64,000 bases of DNA from the NCBI GenBank assembly GCA_028687545.1, contig JAQTZZ010000015.1, positions 1 to 64,000 on the forward strand, in the 5' to 3' direction. Below, in pieces: positions 8,702-17,533 of the stretch. The DNA comes from Candidatus Wallbacteria bacterium. Lineage in GTDB: Bacteria; Muiribacteriota; JAQTZZ01. The first letter of the stretch is position 1, and each line of letters starts with the position of its first letter. The notes beneath the pieces were generated by a model. It made no database searches. It had not been told where the DNA came from and saw only the letters and a list, made by a program, of their open reading frames with translations. The position numbers and the translations under genes were made by a program.

Positions 8702-8730
8702 TTGCATTAAATGATGAAATTAAGTATATT
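8702..8730 (+). promoter_or_regulatory. Promoter of the DUF4143-type ATPase gene (leaderless)
   Basis: TTGCAT (8702-8707), a 17-bp spacer and TATATT (8725-8730) form a sigma70-type promoter. The ATG at 8737 starts 6 bp after the -10 box, so the transcript would have essentially no leader, and no ribosome site is seen. An 11-bp inverted repeat (AAAATATACTT / AAGTATATTTT) starts just before the -35 box and overlaps the -10 box, and may be an operator. Confidence 0.55.
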
Positions 8731-8736
8731 TTGACC

Positions 8737-10182
8737 ATGAAGATATCGAGCCAGGAAATAATTTCCATTTTGTCCCAGTTCAATCCATGGTGGAGGAGGG
8801 AAAGCGTGCCTGATCTGCCGAAATGGCGGAGGGCCGTGTTCCGCGATCTTTATACATGGATATACAAGCCTCCTGCTCCCAGGGCGGTGCTGCTGTCCGG
8901 GGCGAGGCAGGTCGGAAAGACCACTCTTCTTCTGCAGGCCATCGAGAAGCTTCTGCAGGACGGTGTGCCTGGAGCAAACATTCTCTACGCCACTTTCGAT
9001 CATCCTGTCCTCAAACTATCCGGAGCGGATGCCGTGATCGAAGCTTGGAGGGAACTGGAACCACGGGTACCGGGAACTGAGTACCTGTTTCTGGATGAAG
9101 CCCAGAATATCCGCGACTTTGGAACCTGGGTCAAACTACAGGTGGATTTCCATAAACATAGGCGGGTCGTTTTCACAGGCTCGTCCCTGCCGGTTCAGGA
9201 AGCTCAGGAATCGGGAGTGGGCCGTTGGCACAACCTCAAACTGACAACACTGTCTTTTTACGAATACATTAAGCTGAAAAAGCTGGAACTGCCTGAGCTG
9301 CCGCGGCTTTCTTCCCTGCGCGACCTGTTTGAATGGCAACAGCATCAATTCGGCCGCATTTCCAGATCCGCAGGGCAGTATGTCGGCCATTTCCACGAAT
9401 ATCTGGTGCGAGGGGGATTTCCTCAGACCGCCCTGGTGGAAAGCGTAACCCAGGCCCAGCGCCTGCTGCGGGAAGACATCATCGACAAAGTCCTGAAGCG
9501 CGACATGACCGCCATGTTCGGCGTGAGAAGGGTCGTGGATCTGGAATACACGTTCCTGTACCTGTGCATGCACGATGGGGGACTTCTGGATATGACGGCG
9601 CTTTGCGCCAGTCTGGAGGTTAAGCGGCCTACAGCCCAGAACTTTATCGAGCTGCTGGAAGCCACGCATCTGATTTACAAGCTACCTCCATATGGCTACG
9701 GTAAATCCATTCTACGAGCCCGCCATAAAATCTACCTGGCTGATGCCGCGATAGCACCGGCTGTCATGCTCAAGGGCAAGATCATGCTGGAAGATCAGAC
9801 CGTTTTGAGCACTGCAACTGAAACCGCTGTTTTCAAGCATCTGTTCGCGCGATATTACAGGCAGAATGTGCGTTTCACCTACTGGAGAGGCAAAAAAGAT
9901 CATGAAGTCGATCTGGTGGCGGAGATTGCCGGACAGATCATTCCGTTTGAAGTCAAATACCGCGCCCAGCACACTGGAGTACGCGATCTCAAGGGACTCG
10001 TCGAACTGATGAAGGACAAGAAGATCGACCATGGTTATGTGATAACCAAGTCCATTGATGATTTCGGATTGCTGGGCGGGACAGATGATGTCACTGGGCG
10101 TATCATGCGCGTTCCTGCACCCCTTCTGTGCTACTGGATGGGACAGGGTGAATTGCATGAAATGGAGGGGGAAGGTGAATAA
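8737..10182 (+). CDS. AAA+ ATPase with DUF4143 domain, 481 aa
   Basis: The N-terminal P-loop domain has Walker A GARQVGKTT near residue 55 and a Walker B-like YLFLDEAQN near 115. The second half carries the DUF4143-type region ending in a restriction-endonuclease-like core (WRGKKDHEVDLVAE... IPFEVKYR, the spaced D, E and K of a PD-(D/E)xK fold). Proteins of this family are common, often solitary, and of uncertain cellular role. The start is taken at ATG 8737; an in-frame TTG lies two codons upstream at 8731. It is probably leaderless. The gene lies in the accessory stretch between two SUMF1 remnants, beside the antitoxin. Confidence 0.88.
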   Translation: MKISSQEIISILSQFNPWWRRESVPDLPKWRRAVFRDLYTWIYKPPAPRAVLLSGARQVGKTTLLLQAIEKLLQDGVPGANILYATFDHPVLKLSGADAVIEAWRELEPRVPGTEYLFLDEAQNIRDFGTWVKLQVDFHKHRRVVFTGSSLPVQEAQESGVGRWHNLKLTTLSFYEYIKLKKLELPELPRLSSLRDLFEWQQHQFGRISRSAGQYVGHFHEYLVRGGFPQTALVESVTQAQRLLREDIIDKVLKRDMTAMFGVRRVVDLEYTFLYLCMHDGGLLDMTALCASLEVKRPTAQNFIELLEATHLIYKLPPYGYGKSILRARHKIYLADAAIAPAVMLKGKIMLEDQTVLSTATETAVFKHLFARYYRQNVRFTYWRGKKDHEVDLVAEIAGQIIPFEVKYRAQHTGVRDLKGLVELMKDKKIDHGYVITKSIDDFGLLGGTDDVTGRIMRVPAPLLCYWMGQGELHEMEGEGE

Positions 10183-10215
10183 TAGGTAGAACAGGCACGG
10201 TGCTTGATTTTGTGA

Positions 10216-10281
10216 CTTTGGAATGTAGAAACTTTCAAGCAGTTTTACCTTGGACTGCGCCTGGCCTGCGACGAGTTTTAG
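10216..10281 (+). pseudogene. 3' remnant of a SUMF1-like gene
   Basis: The frame ending in TAG at 10279-10281 reads LWNVETFKQFYLGLRLACDEF-stop (split here as LWNVETFKQFY and LGLRLACDEF). It matches the tail of the intact SUMF1-like protein downstream (RNVETLKVDYGGVRLACDEF). The intact gene begins 20 bp further on, so the remnant is the end of a lost tandem paralogue. Confidence 0.7.
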
Positions 10282-10301
10282 TCTGAAAAAGGAACAGGTC
10301 A

Positions 10302-11294
10302 ATGAAAAAAATGATGATTGCAGGACTTTTTATCTTCGCCTTCTGTTGCCTGGCTGACGATGAAACCTCCCAGCCAAAGGTACTTTCCACTCCTGTAAAG
10401 CCTCAACTTCTGACTGCAGGAAGCAGTGAAATCAGCTTTGACCTGCCTGGCGGAGTAAAGCTTCAGATGATACATATCCTGCCAGGGGAATTCCTGATGG
10501 GCTGCCCATATTCCCCGCAGGAGATTGAATGGAAATATGATACCGATAACGTCAATTGCGGAAAAACAGCTGCCTGGTTCAAAAACGAGCACCCGCAGCA
10601 TCTGGTGAAGATCACAAAGGGCTTTCTGCTTGGAAAGTACGAGGTTACTCAGGCCCAGTGGAGGGCAGTGATGGGAGATAACCCCAGCATGTACCAGGGC
10701 GACTCCAGGCCTGTGGAATGCGTGTCATTCACAGACTGCCAGCAGTTCACAAAGAGGCTCAGGGAAATGACAGGGAAAAATTTCCGCCTGCCCAGCGAAG
10801 CAGAATGGGAATATTCCTGTCGGGCAGGGACTACTACCGAATGCTTCTGGGGCGATCCTCTGGATGATATGCTTCCTGACAGATATCCCAAAGACATAAC
10901 TGAAAGAAACCTCAAAGAAATAGACAAATACTGCTGGGATGTAAGAAACAATCCCGATAACAGCGGCGCTCACTTCGGGAAGGCCCAGGAAGTGGGGTTG
11001 AAGCAGCCCAATCCCTGGGGTCTGTTTGATATATGCGGAAATGTGGAGGAATGGTGCCAGGATTGGTTCGATGAAAATTATTACAGCGTTTCTCCTGATA
11101 CTGACCCTCAGGGTCCTGCTGAAGGCAACTCGAACTGCTTTAAAATATCCGGCGATAAAAGGCCGGCCCGTGTCATCCGGGGAGGATGCTTCAGCAACAC
11201 GATAGTGGATTGCCGGAGTGCTTGCCGCGTGCGGAATGTCGAAACTCTCAAGGTGGATTATGGCGGAGTCCGCCTGGCCTGCGATGAGTTCTAG
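10302..11294 (+). CDS. Exported SUMF1/formylglycine-generating-enzyme-like protein, 330 aa
   Basis: A signal peptide (about residues 1-18) precedes a full-length SUMF1 (FGE-sulfatase) domain, about 40-330. Landmarks are GEFLMGCP, KYEVTQAQW, MGDNPSMY, RLPSEAEWEYSCRAGTTT, NPWGLFDICGNVEEWCQDWF, RVIRGGC and the final GGVRLACDEF. This fold binds substrates or sugars in many exported proteins. True formylglycine generation needs the Cys pair of the FLCHRSYCNRY type, and here the region reads GGCFSNTIVDCRSACR, so sulfatase activation is not established. AAAGGAACAGG precedes the ATG. Two decayed paralogue tails lie upstream, suggesting a former tandem family. Confidence 0.85.
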   Translation: MKKMMIAGLFIFAFCCLADDETSQPKVLSTPVKPQLLTAGSSEISFDLPGGVKLQMIHILPGEFLMGCPYSPQEIEWKYDTDNVNCGKTAAWFKNEHPQHLVKITKGFLLGKYEVTQAQWRAVMGDNPSMYQGDSRPVECVSFTDCQQFTKRLREMTGKNFRLPSEAEWEYSCRAGTTTECFWGDPLDDMLPDRYPKDITERNLKEIDKYCWDVRNNPDNSGAHFGKAQEVGLKQPNPWGLFDICGNVEEWCQDWFDENYYSVSPDTDPQGPAEGNSNCFKISGDKRPARVIRGGCFSNTIVDCRSACRVRNVETLKVDYGGVRLACDEF

Positions 11295-11328
11295 GATGAT
11301 GTTTTGATCAGATTTCTGTACAAAGTAA

Positions 11329-11356
11329 TTGAGTAAGGTCCGAATCCGGGTATAAT
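11329..11356 (+). promoter_or_regulatory. Promoter of clostripain gene 1
   Basis: TTGAGT (11329-11334), 16 bp, then a perfect TATAAT (11351-11356). The start point would be near 11363, giving a leader of about 26 nt that contains AAGGAGGA. This clostripain gene lacks the TGTAACTGG element seen before the other two. Confidence 0.65.
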
Positions 11357-11388
11357 TATTTTACTACAAAAGTCAAGGAGGAAGTCGG

Positions 11389-12933
11389 ATGAAACTGCTG
11401 GGAATCCTGTTTATGTTCGCTTTCGCTTTCTATGCTTTCGCAGAACAGCCTGCAGGCGGCAAGGAATGGACAATCATGGTCTACATGGCCGGCGATAATG
11501 CCGCAACCGAAGACCTGGAAGGCGACGGACACATCGACATGCTGGAAATGGCTGGAGCCAAGATCGACAATTCCAAAGTCAACCTGGTGCTGCTCGTGGA
11601 CTTCGGCGGCAAGGATTTTGACGGGCTCTATGTCTATAACGGCAAGGATTATGATCTTAAGAAAAAATACGACGAAATCAACATGGGTGATCCGGCCACT
11701 CTCACAGGTTTCATCAAGGACGCTGCAGCCAATTACCCTGCAAAAAAATATCTGCTCCATCTCTGGGGACACGGCAGTGGACTGCTTTCCCTGGCAGGTC
11801 CAGGCACAATCATCGACGATCTGAACAATCAGAACAGCAAATCCGGCAATGCCAAGGCAGCCAGATTACTGGACAATGACTATGCCATGGACAAAGTTTT
11901 TGCCCGCCTGGCTGTAGCCAAACTGATCGGAACAGATCCGCAGTCCAAGTCTTTCGCCTACGATGAATCCTCCAAAGACTGCATTACCATGGTCGAGTTC
12001 AAGAAAGCACTCAATGATTCCAACCTCAAATTCGAGCTGATCAGCTTCGACGCCTGTATCATGAATCAGGTTGAAGTGCTTTATCAGATAAAGGACTACA
12101 CCTCCAATGTAGCCGCTGCTTTCACCTATTTCCCGGGCGGCGGGTACTGGTATACCGGCTGCTTTTCACCGCTTTCTGATAATCCGTCCATCGACGGCCG
12201 CACACTAGCCAAATCCATGCTGGACAACAACAAGAAATTCTACACTACTGAAGACCTGTTCAAACCGGCCTTCGTTGCCACGATCAAGCAGCGGATTCTC
12301 AAGAGCCTGCGTGCCAAAAAAGATCAGGTGCTGCAGGCCATGGCGCAGAACAACATCCCTGCAGACCAGTTTGATGCTTTCATCGACATGTATGCCGACA
12401 AGTATATCAGCGACAACCAGGAAGATGTAGATAACGCCGCTGCCCAGGCTTTCAAGATGCAGGTGCTGAATTTTGGCTACATGGATCTGACCAAGCTTCC
12501 TGATTTCATGAAGAAGCTCGATGAATTCATCAAGACCGCCACTGACCGAACCAGAGCAATGGATGCCAGGAAAAAATCAACCAGTATCAATTCCGCTTTC
12601 GGCGATAAGTACGGTACTTTCTATGTGGACATCCTGAGTTTTGTGAGTCAGTTCGAAACTTTGGCAGACGGCAAACCCAATCAGGCAGCTGATGAACTTC
12701 TGAAAGATATCAAGACTCTGGAGCCTGAGTTCATAGTAGTCGGAACCGACGAGACAATGACCAATGCCCATGTCGGGCTTTTCTTCCCGGAACAGATCGA
12801 TTTGTACAAGGTGCTGGCCAAGTATTACGAACCGCTGGATTTCTGCAGCAACAGCAAATGGCCTGATTTTCTGAAAGGTCTGATCGCTCCAGCTCCGGCA
12901 CCTGCGCCGGCGAAAATGGGCGCACCGAAATAA
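11389..12933 (+). CDS. Exported clostripain-family (C11) cysteine protease 1, 514 aa
   Basis: A signal peptide (about residues 1-19) is followed by the C11 caspase-like domain starting at KEWTIMVYMAGDN. The catalytic His is in LHLWGHGSGL (residue 128) and the catalytic Cys in ISFDACIMN (residue 223). Clostripains cut after basic residues; most act outside the cytoplasm. This one is longer than its two paralogues in the window. It has an Asp/Lys-rich region after residue 300 and an Ala-Pro C-terminal tail (APAPAPAKMGAPK). AAGGAGGA precedes the ATG. It is monocistronic, with its own promoter and a perfect palindrome after the stop. Confidence 0.93.
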   Translation: MKLLGILFMFAFAFYAFAEQPAGGKEWTIMVYMAGDNAATEDLEGDGHIDMLEMAGAKIDNSKVNLVLLVDFGGKDFDGLYVYNGKDYDLKKKYDEINMGDPATLTGFIKDAAANYPAKKYLLHLWGHGSGLLSLAGPGTIIDDLNNQNSKSGNAKAARLLDNDYAMDKVFARLAVAKLIGTDPQSKSFAYDESSKDCITMVEFKKALNDSNLKFELISFDACIMNQVEVLYQIKDYTSNVAAAFTYFPGGGYWYTGCFSPLSDNPSIDGRTLAKSMLDNNKKFYTTEDLFKPAFVATIKQRILKSLRAKKDQVLQAMAQNNIPADQFDAFIDMYADKYISDNQEDVDNAAAQAFKMQVLNFGYMDLTKLPDFMKKLDEFIKTATDRTRAMDARKKSTSINSAFGDKYGTFYVDILSFVSQFETLADGKPNQAADELLKDIKTLEPEFIVVGTDETMTNAHVGLFFPEQIDLYKVLAKYYEPLDFCSNSKWPDFLKGLIAPAPAPAPAKMGAPK

Positions 12934-12956
12934 ATCTGTAAAATGATATAATTACC

Positions 12957-12988
12957 ATATAGGGACGAACGGCCGTTCGTCCCTATAT
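12957..12988. terminator. 32-bp perfect palindrome, probable terminator
   Basis: ATATAGGGACGAACGG is followed at once by its exact inverse complement. The stem would be 16 bp with no free loop, with AT-rich flanks in place of a clear T run. It lies 24 bp after the clostripain stop, so termination, possibly in both directions, is likely; it may equally be an interspersed palindrome used as a terminator. Confidence 0.55.
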
Positions 12989-13061
12989 TATTTAATGCAG
13001 ATTCTTGCAAAACAATCCTTCTTATCATAAAATATTTAAAACCTATGCTGGGGCGAATTTG

Positions 13062-15398
13062 ATGTCAAAAAAGGCACTTTTACTGTTTTTTATAATCTTC
13101 AGCCTGTATTTCTTCTATTCCTGCGCCGGCGGGGGAGGAGGCACGTTCGGAGGCGGCTCTTCCACGGTTTATGGAGATTCAGATACACTTTACATCCAGC
13201 AGGCCATCCCTATCGACGACCGGAAGCTGGCAGTGAAATTTTCCGAACCTGTGACTGCCGGAAGCGCACAGAATGTCCAGTATTATGAATTGTCAGGCAC
13301 GGCTCTGAATGCCCCGGAGCGTGCTGCAGTAAGCCAGAATCCGGCTGCAGCCCAGCTTCTACCCGACAACAGAACCGTTGTGCTGACGCTGCGGCAGGCC
13401 ATGAAAAGGGGTTCGAATTTCACCCTGAAAGCCCAACTGATCACCAACCTGTCGAACCAGACCATCAAGTCTCAGGATCCGATGAAGAGCCAGAAAACAG
13501 TTTCCACGGTTTTCCTGTCCGACGATATTTACTCTCCTGTGATCGAGATCGCCAATGTTTCCCAGGACAGATTTTCCCTGGTTGTCAAATACAGCGAACT
13601 GGTAGACCCGGTTTCCGCTGCAGACACGAATAAATATTATGTGAGGCTTTGCGGCAGCGACCTGGATCTTTCACATGCCGCCTTTTCCTATGAATCGATC
13701 TATGAAAACGACAGCTTCAAGAGCCAGGTGAAATTTTCCATGTCGCAAATGGTTTCGGGCGGCAATGGTGACTCTCTGGAGGTGACGGTCCACAGCATGC
13801 TGGACCTGTCGGATTCCATAAATCACGGAGATTCTACTCTATCCACATGGGTAGACCTTGTGAAACCCCAGGTTGTTCCCGCGAGCTGCATCTTTTTAAA
13901 TCAGACTACCCTGCTGGTCAGATTCAGCGAAATAATGGACCAGGCAAGCGTGGAACAGACTGGGAATTATTTCTTCGATTACGGGCTTAACGTGCTGTCC
14001 TCCAAACTGCAGGGTGATCGAACTTCAGTCCAGCTTTCCACCTCGATCATGACCCCAGGCCGTCTCTACCACGGCGAAGTGCGCACTGTGTTCGACCTGA
14101 CCAGGAATGAAATCGATCCGGCAGGCAAGAATTTTACGATACTGTATGCGCTGAACGAACCTACAAACCTGCAGGCTGAATATCTGCAGAGCCAGGGGAA
14201 GACCAGAATCACCTGGGAGGACGATCCGCTAGGCACCTCTTACAAGGTTTACCGGCACACCCAGAAGATAACTGCCGCAGATGTGGGCCAGCTTACTCCG
14301 ATCGCAACCGGCATCGGGCAGGGAATCGGCCAGTATTTATACACACTGGTTTCCGGCACTGAAGGATATTTTTTTTATGCTGTCGTTTCAGTGCATGCCG
14401 ACGAATCGATTGACAGCGATTTTTCCGGCTCCAATTCCCTTGTGAATTCAATCTTTGAAGACAACGTGGTTCCTGATGAACCAACCAATGTCAGCGCTAC
14501 CTATAATTATCAGACAAATCTCACTACAGTCACCTGGACCGATGTTTCAGCCAACAGCGGGGAGCAATACAAGATCCTGCGCTATAACCAGCAGATCCGC
14601 AGTTCAAACTACGCCCAGGCTTCAGTGATCGGTTCAGGCTTGAGCAGGAATCTGCAGAGTTTCAATTTCAGCGTACCTTCACCCACTTCAGGCACTTATT
14701 ATTATGCAGTCCTGTCCTACGATTCGGTGGGGAACATGAAAACGGATTTTCTCGGCAATACCACCAGTATTTATGAAGACAACCAGAATCAGCTGGCAGG
14801 TCTCTCCATGCTCAAAGTGCTGCCGGTTTCTTCAGGCAGCCTGGAAGTATATTTTAAGACCGCCTCTGCCAACACCGGTAAATATCTGATGCTCAGGCGT
14901 GCGATCTCCGGCTATCCCCAGACCATGACCACTGGAGATTTCGTTTATTCACGGGAGATTTCAGTCAGTACAGAATACAGTTTCCTCGATAATTCAGGAC
15001 TCCAGAGCGGAAGGGAGTATTACTATTCTGCATTTGTATACGATGATTTCGGCCGCAACGCCAAGTCTACTGATATGGCAAAGGTGCAGGCCGTTGTCCC
15101 GACCATGCTGCAACCCTGCAGTTTCACTGGCACGGCTTCCTATTTCGGAACCCAGGCCGCAGCCGGTATGAAAGTACGTGCATTTGATCCGCAGGGTGTT
15201 TTCTGCGGTTTCGTTTCGATCACAAGTATAGGGAGCTATTACATCCTGGTCTATGGCGATGACAGTTCAGCAGGGGATGGCGGCGCTGATCCCGGTGACA
15301 CCATTACTTTCTATCTCAACGGATACCGCGCCACAGCCCTCGGATCGGCAGTCTGGCAGAGCGGGGAGACCAGGAACAGCAATCTTAAGGTGGAATGA
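13062..15398 (+). CDS. Lipoprotein with Ig-like and fibronectin-type repeats, 778 aa
   Basis: The chosen ATG gives a lipoprotein signal: KK, a hydrophobic stretch, then FYSC (Cys at about residue 22) followed by a Gly/Ser linker. An in-frame ATG 19 codons upstream (13005) would spoil this signal. About residues 40-350 hold three Big_5/SbsA-type Ig-like units (e.g. IDDRKLAVKFSEPV). Residues 360-680 hold three fibronectin III-like units rich in Tyr-Tyr-Ala (YYYAVLSYD, EYYYSAFVYDD). The last 90 residues form another beta domain. It is likely a surface or periplasmic binding or adhesion protein, anchored by lipid. Its stop overlaps the next start (TGATG), so it is cotranscribed with the yicC-remA-gmk run. 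Confidence 0.85.
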   Translation: MSKKALLLFFIIFSLYFFYSCAGGGGGTFGGGSSTVYGDSDTLYIQQAIPIDDRKLAVKFSEPVTAGSAQNVQYYELSGTALNAPERAAVSQNPAAAQLLPDNRTVVLTLRQAMKRGSNFTLKAQLITNLSNQTIKSQDPMKSQKTVSTVFLSDDIYSPVIEIANVSQDRFSLVVKYSELVDPVSAADTNKYYVRLCGSDLDLSHAAFSYESIYENDSFKSQVKFSMSQMVSGGNGDSLEVTVHSMLDLSDSINHGDSTLSTWVDLVKPQVVPASCIFLNQTTLLVRFSEIMDQASVEQTGNYFFDYGLNVLSSKLQGDRTSVQLSTSIMTPGRLYHGEVRTVFDLTRNEIDPAGKNFTILYALNEPTNLQAEYLQSQGKTRITWEDDPLGTSYKVYRHTQKITAADVGQLTPIATGIGQGIGQYLYTLVSGTEGYFFYAVVSVHADESIDSDFSGSNSLVNSIFEDNVVPDEPTNVSATYNYQTNLTTVTWTDVSANSGEQYKILRYNQQIRSSNYAQASVIGSGLSRNLQSFNFSVPSPTSGTYYYAVLSYDSVGNMKTDFLGNTTSIYEDNQNQLAGLSMLKVLPVSSGSLEVYFKTASANTGKYLMLRRAISGYPQTMTTGDFVYSREISVSTEYSFLDNSGLQSGREYYYSAFVYDDFGRNAKSTDMAKVQAVVPTMLQPCSFTGTASYFGTQAAAGMKVRAFDPQGVFCGFVSITSIGSYYILVYGDDSSAGDGGADPGDTITFYLNGYRATALGSAVWQSGETRNSNLKVE

Positions 15399-16258
15399 TG
15401 CTCAGAAGCATGACCGGTTTCGCTTACGAAAAATTTGAATACGGCGGTTGCGCCTTTTCTCTCGAATTGAAGAGTTACAATAATAAGGGCAAGGACCTGA
15501 ACACCAGGCTGCCGGAATCCCTGGCCAGAATTGAGCCGGAAGTGAGGGAAATCCTTGGCGAGCGCATCATGCGCGGTAAAGTGTATTTCAATGCCCGAGA
15601 GGAGCGTATCTCAGGCAGCGGGTTCGCACTGAACGAGGAATTCCTGGTTCTGGCTGCTGAACAGCTGGCTGCGGTTGAAAAAAAGATCAAACGCAAGCTG
15701 GACCCTTCGTTTCTGGTGCTCAGAAGCGAAGCTTTCAAGAGCGAGTCTTCCGACAGGGATGAGAAGCTGGAACTGGAATTCAAGAAACATCTTCAGTCCG
15801 TGCTTGATGAGTATGGGAAGTTCCGCGACCGGGAAGGGAAAAAGCATGAGAAAGAGATCAGAAAAGGTCTCTCGATAATGGAAGCGAAAATCGGCGAGAT
15901 CAGGAAGAAAGCTCCGGAATTCAAAGAAAAGCTGCGCCAGAAATTCGAGGAGCGCTGCCATACTTTCAGTTCTGCTGACCAGGGGGCAAGGGAGCGGTTG
16001 TATCAGGAACTGACCTTGATCATGGATCGGCAGGATTTCAATGAGGAGATCGTAAGATTCGATGCGCATCTTCAATTTTTTCTGAAATCTCTTGCAGAGG
16101 ATTCGCCAGGCAAGAAACTCACTTTTATCACCCAGGAACTGCTGCGCGAAATCAACACTCTTGGAGTAAAATGCGGTGATTTTCAAGTTTCATCCCTGGC
16201 TGTGGAGATCAAGGATGAAGTGGAAAAAATCAAGGAACAGCTCCTGAATATAGAATGA
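15398..16258 (+). CDS. yicC: YicC-family endoribonuclease-like protein
   Basis: The protein opens with LRSMTGFAYEKFEYGG and ends with EINTLGVKCGDFQVSSLAVEIKDEVEKIKEQLLNIE-type sequence, the two conserved ends of the YicC family (about 290 residues, as here). YicC of E. coli is a Mn-dependent endoribonuclease-like protein involved in sRNA turnover and stationary-phase fitness. The middle is a charged coiled coil. Two ATGs are possible (15395 and 15398); the second leaves the usual M-x-RSMTG start. The gene overlaps the lipoprotein gene at its start and the next gene by 4 bp. The yicC - remA - gmk order is conserved in many bacteria. Confidence 0.93.
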   Translation: MLRSMTGFAYEKFEYGGCAFSLELKSYNNKGKDLNTRLPESLARIEPEVREILGERIMRGKVYFNAREERISGSGFALNEEFLVLAAEQLAAVEKKIKRKLDPSFLVLRSEAFKSESSDRDEKLELEFKKHLQSVLDEYGKFRDREGKKHEKEIRKGLSIMEAKIGEIRKKAPEFKEKLRQKFEERCHTFSSADQGARERLYQELTLIMDRQDFNEEIVRFDAHLQFFLKSLAEDSPGKKLTFITQELLREINTLGVKCGDFQVSSLAVEIKDEVEKIKEQLLNIE

Positions 16259-16671
16259 AAACCTACCTTTCCAATACAATCGAGGAAGAGATCAGAAATC
16301 TCACGATGCGGATCAGGGGATTCAAGGAAATTGAACCCAAGCTGTCCGATACTGAATTCAAGGAGAAAGTATCTGATCTGATCGGGGGTGTATTTGATTT
16401 TCTTTTCATCCTGGCCCGTCAGATCGACAAGAAGATCCCTGAAACCCAGTTTTTCCAGGAGGGTTTGATCCTTCAGCTTTCCAAACCCGGCCCTTCCAGA
16501 GCTGCGATCATTTCGGAAGCAACAAGTTTCTATCTCAAGCAGCTCCTGGCCCTGGATGAGCACGACCTGCGGGACAGACCCGCTCTGATCGCGATGATTG
16601 AACAGTATTTTAAAGGCTGGAAAATGGATCTGGCCAGATTCCTGAAAAAGCTCCTGAAGGAGGGGGAATGA
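16255..16671 (+). CDS. Unknown helical protein, 138 aa
   Basis: I do not recognise this protein. It is soluble, mostly alpha-helical by composition, with alternating charged and hydrophobic residues and no Cys. It overlaps yicC (ATGA) and remA (ATGA) by 4 bp each, so it is translationally coupled to both. The position between yicC and remA is not a standard part of this cluster, so a role beside RNA turnover or nucleotide metabolism is only a guess. Confidence 0.75.
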   Translation: MKTYLSNTIEEEIRNLTMRIRGFKEIEPKLSDTEFKEKVSDLIGGVFDFLFILARQIDKKIPETQFFQEGLILQLSKPGPSRAAIISEATSFYLKQLLALDEHDLRDRPALIAMIEQYFKGWKMDLARFLKKLLKEGE

Positions 16672-16925
16672 AATACAGCATCCTGAATGTAGGATTCGGC
16701 AATGGCCTGATGCTTCACCGAATTGTGTCGATCCTAAACCCTGATTCCTCTCCCATGAAACGATTGAAGGATGAAGCCCGCGAAAACGGCAAACTGATTG
16801 ACGCTACTTTTGGCCGGAAAACACGCTCGATTTTGATAACAGACAGCGACCATGTGGTCCTGTCAGCCTTGCAGCCTGAGACTCTTTTCAACCGACTGAC
16901 CGAAGGTGGTGAATATGTTGAATGA
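16668..16925 (+). CDS. remA: RemA / DUF370 regulatory protein, 85 aa
   Basis: The sequence has the DUF370 signature throughout: NVGFGNGLMLHRIVSILNPDS near the start, RLKDEARENGKLIDATFGR in the middle and RSILITDSDHVVLSALQPET near the end. In Bacillus subtilis RemA is a DNA-binding activator of biofilm matrix and osmoprotection genes. It almost always precedes gmk, as here. An AGGAGGGGG ribosome site lies inside the preceding gene. Its end overlaps gmk by 11 bp. Confidence 0.95.
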   Translation: MKYSILNVGFGNGLMLHRIVSILNPDSSPMKRLKDEARENGKLIDATFGRKTRSILITDSDHVVLSALQPETLFNRLTEGGEYVE

Positions 16926-17523
16926 AAGAACCAAGAAGCGCGGGATGCTGATGATAGTTTCCGGTCCATCCGGTGCAGGAAAGACTACGCTCTGCCAGCT
17001 CCTGCTCAAGGAAGACAGGAATTTCTCCTATTCGATTTCAGTGACTACCCGCAATCCGAGAAAAAACGAAAAGGACAAGGCTGACTACACTTTCGTGTCA
17101 GACGACATTTTCAAGCAGATGATCGCGGAGAATAAGTTTCTGGAGTGGGCGATTGTGCATGGCGATTATTACGGAACTCCCAAACAGTTTGTACTGGAAA
17201 ACCTGAAAAAAGGGAATGATGTGCTGCTGGAACTGGATGTGCAGGGCGGGCTGCAGATCAAGGGCAAGTATCCCCGGGATACTGTACTTGTTTTCATCAT
17301 GCCTCCTGATCTCAAGGAGCTGGAAGCAAGGCTTAGAAACCGCGCCACAGACAGCGACGAAGTGATCGAGAAGCGCCTGTTCAATGCCAGAACAGAACTC
17401 AAGTTCGTAGACTGCTACGACTATTTTCTGATCAACGACAGCCTGGAAAACGCGTTCAGGAAGCTCAAGACTATTGTATCGACAGAAAATTTGAAGACTT
17501 ACAGATTCCTGGACCTTGAGTGA
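16915..17523 (+). CDS. gmk: Guanylate kinase
   Basis: This enzyme converts GMP to GDP with ATP. The P-loop is VSGPSGAGKTTL near residue 15, followed by FSYSISVTTRNPRKNEKDKADY (GMP-binding region, given in part), LEWAIVHGDYYGT and the lid region RLRNRATDSDEVIEKRL. The length (about 202 aa) is normal. The ATG at 16915 has GGTGGTG before it; a GTG at 16906 in the same frame is possible. It is the last gene of the run beginning at 13062 and overlaps remA. No terminator is seen before the convergent HAD gene 10 bp on. Confidence 0.97.
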   Translation: MLNERTKKRGMLMIVSGPSGAGKTTLCQLLLKEDRNFSYSISVTTRNPRKNEKDKADYTFVSDDIFKQMIAENKFLEWAIVHGDYYGTPKQFVLENLKKGNDVLLELDVQGGLQIKGKYPRDTVLVFIMPPDLKELEARLRNRATDSDEVIEKRLFNARTELKFVDCYDYFLINDSLENAFRKLKTIVSTENLKTYRFLDLE

Positions 17524-17533
17524 TCCTGAAAAT

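Noticed and set aside
10302-11294. Calling the SUMF1 protein a true formylglycine-generating enzyme
   Set aside because: The Cys pair expected in the active site is not in its usual context and no sulfatase gene is near; only the fold can be claimed.
6045-11294. The three GGCCTGCGA(T/C)GAGTT(T/C)TAG copies as attachment sites of an integrated element
   Set aside because: Similarity continues upstream at the amino-acid level with many silent differences, which fits gene paralogues better than att repeats; no integrase is present.
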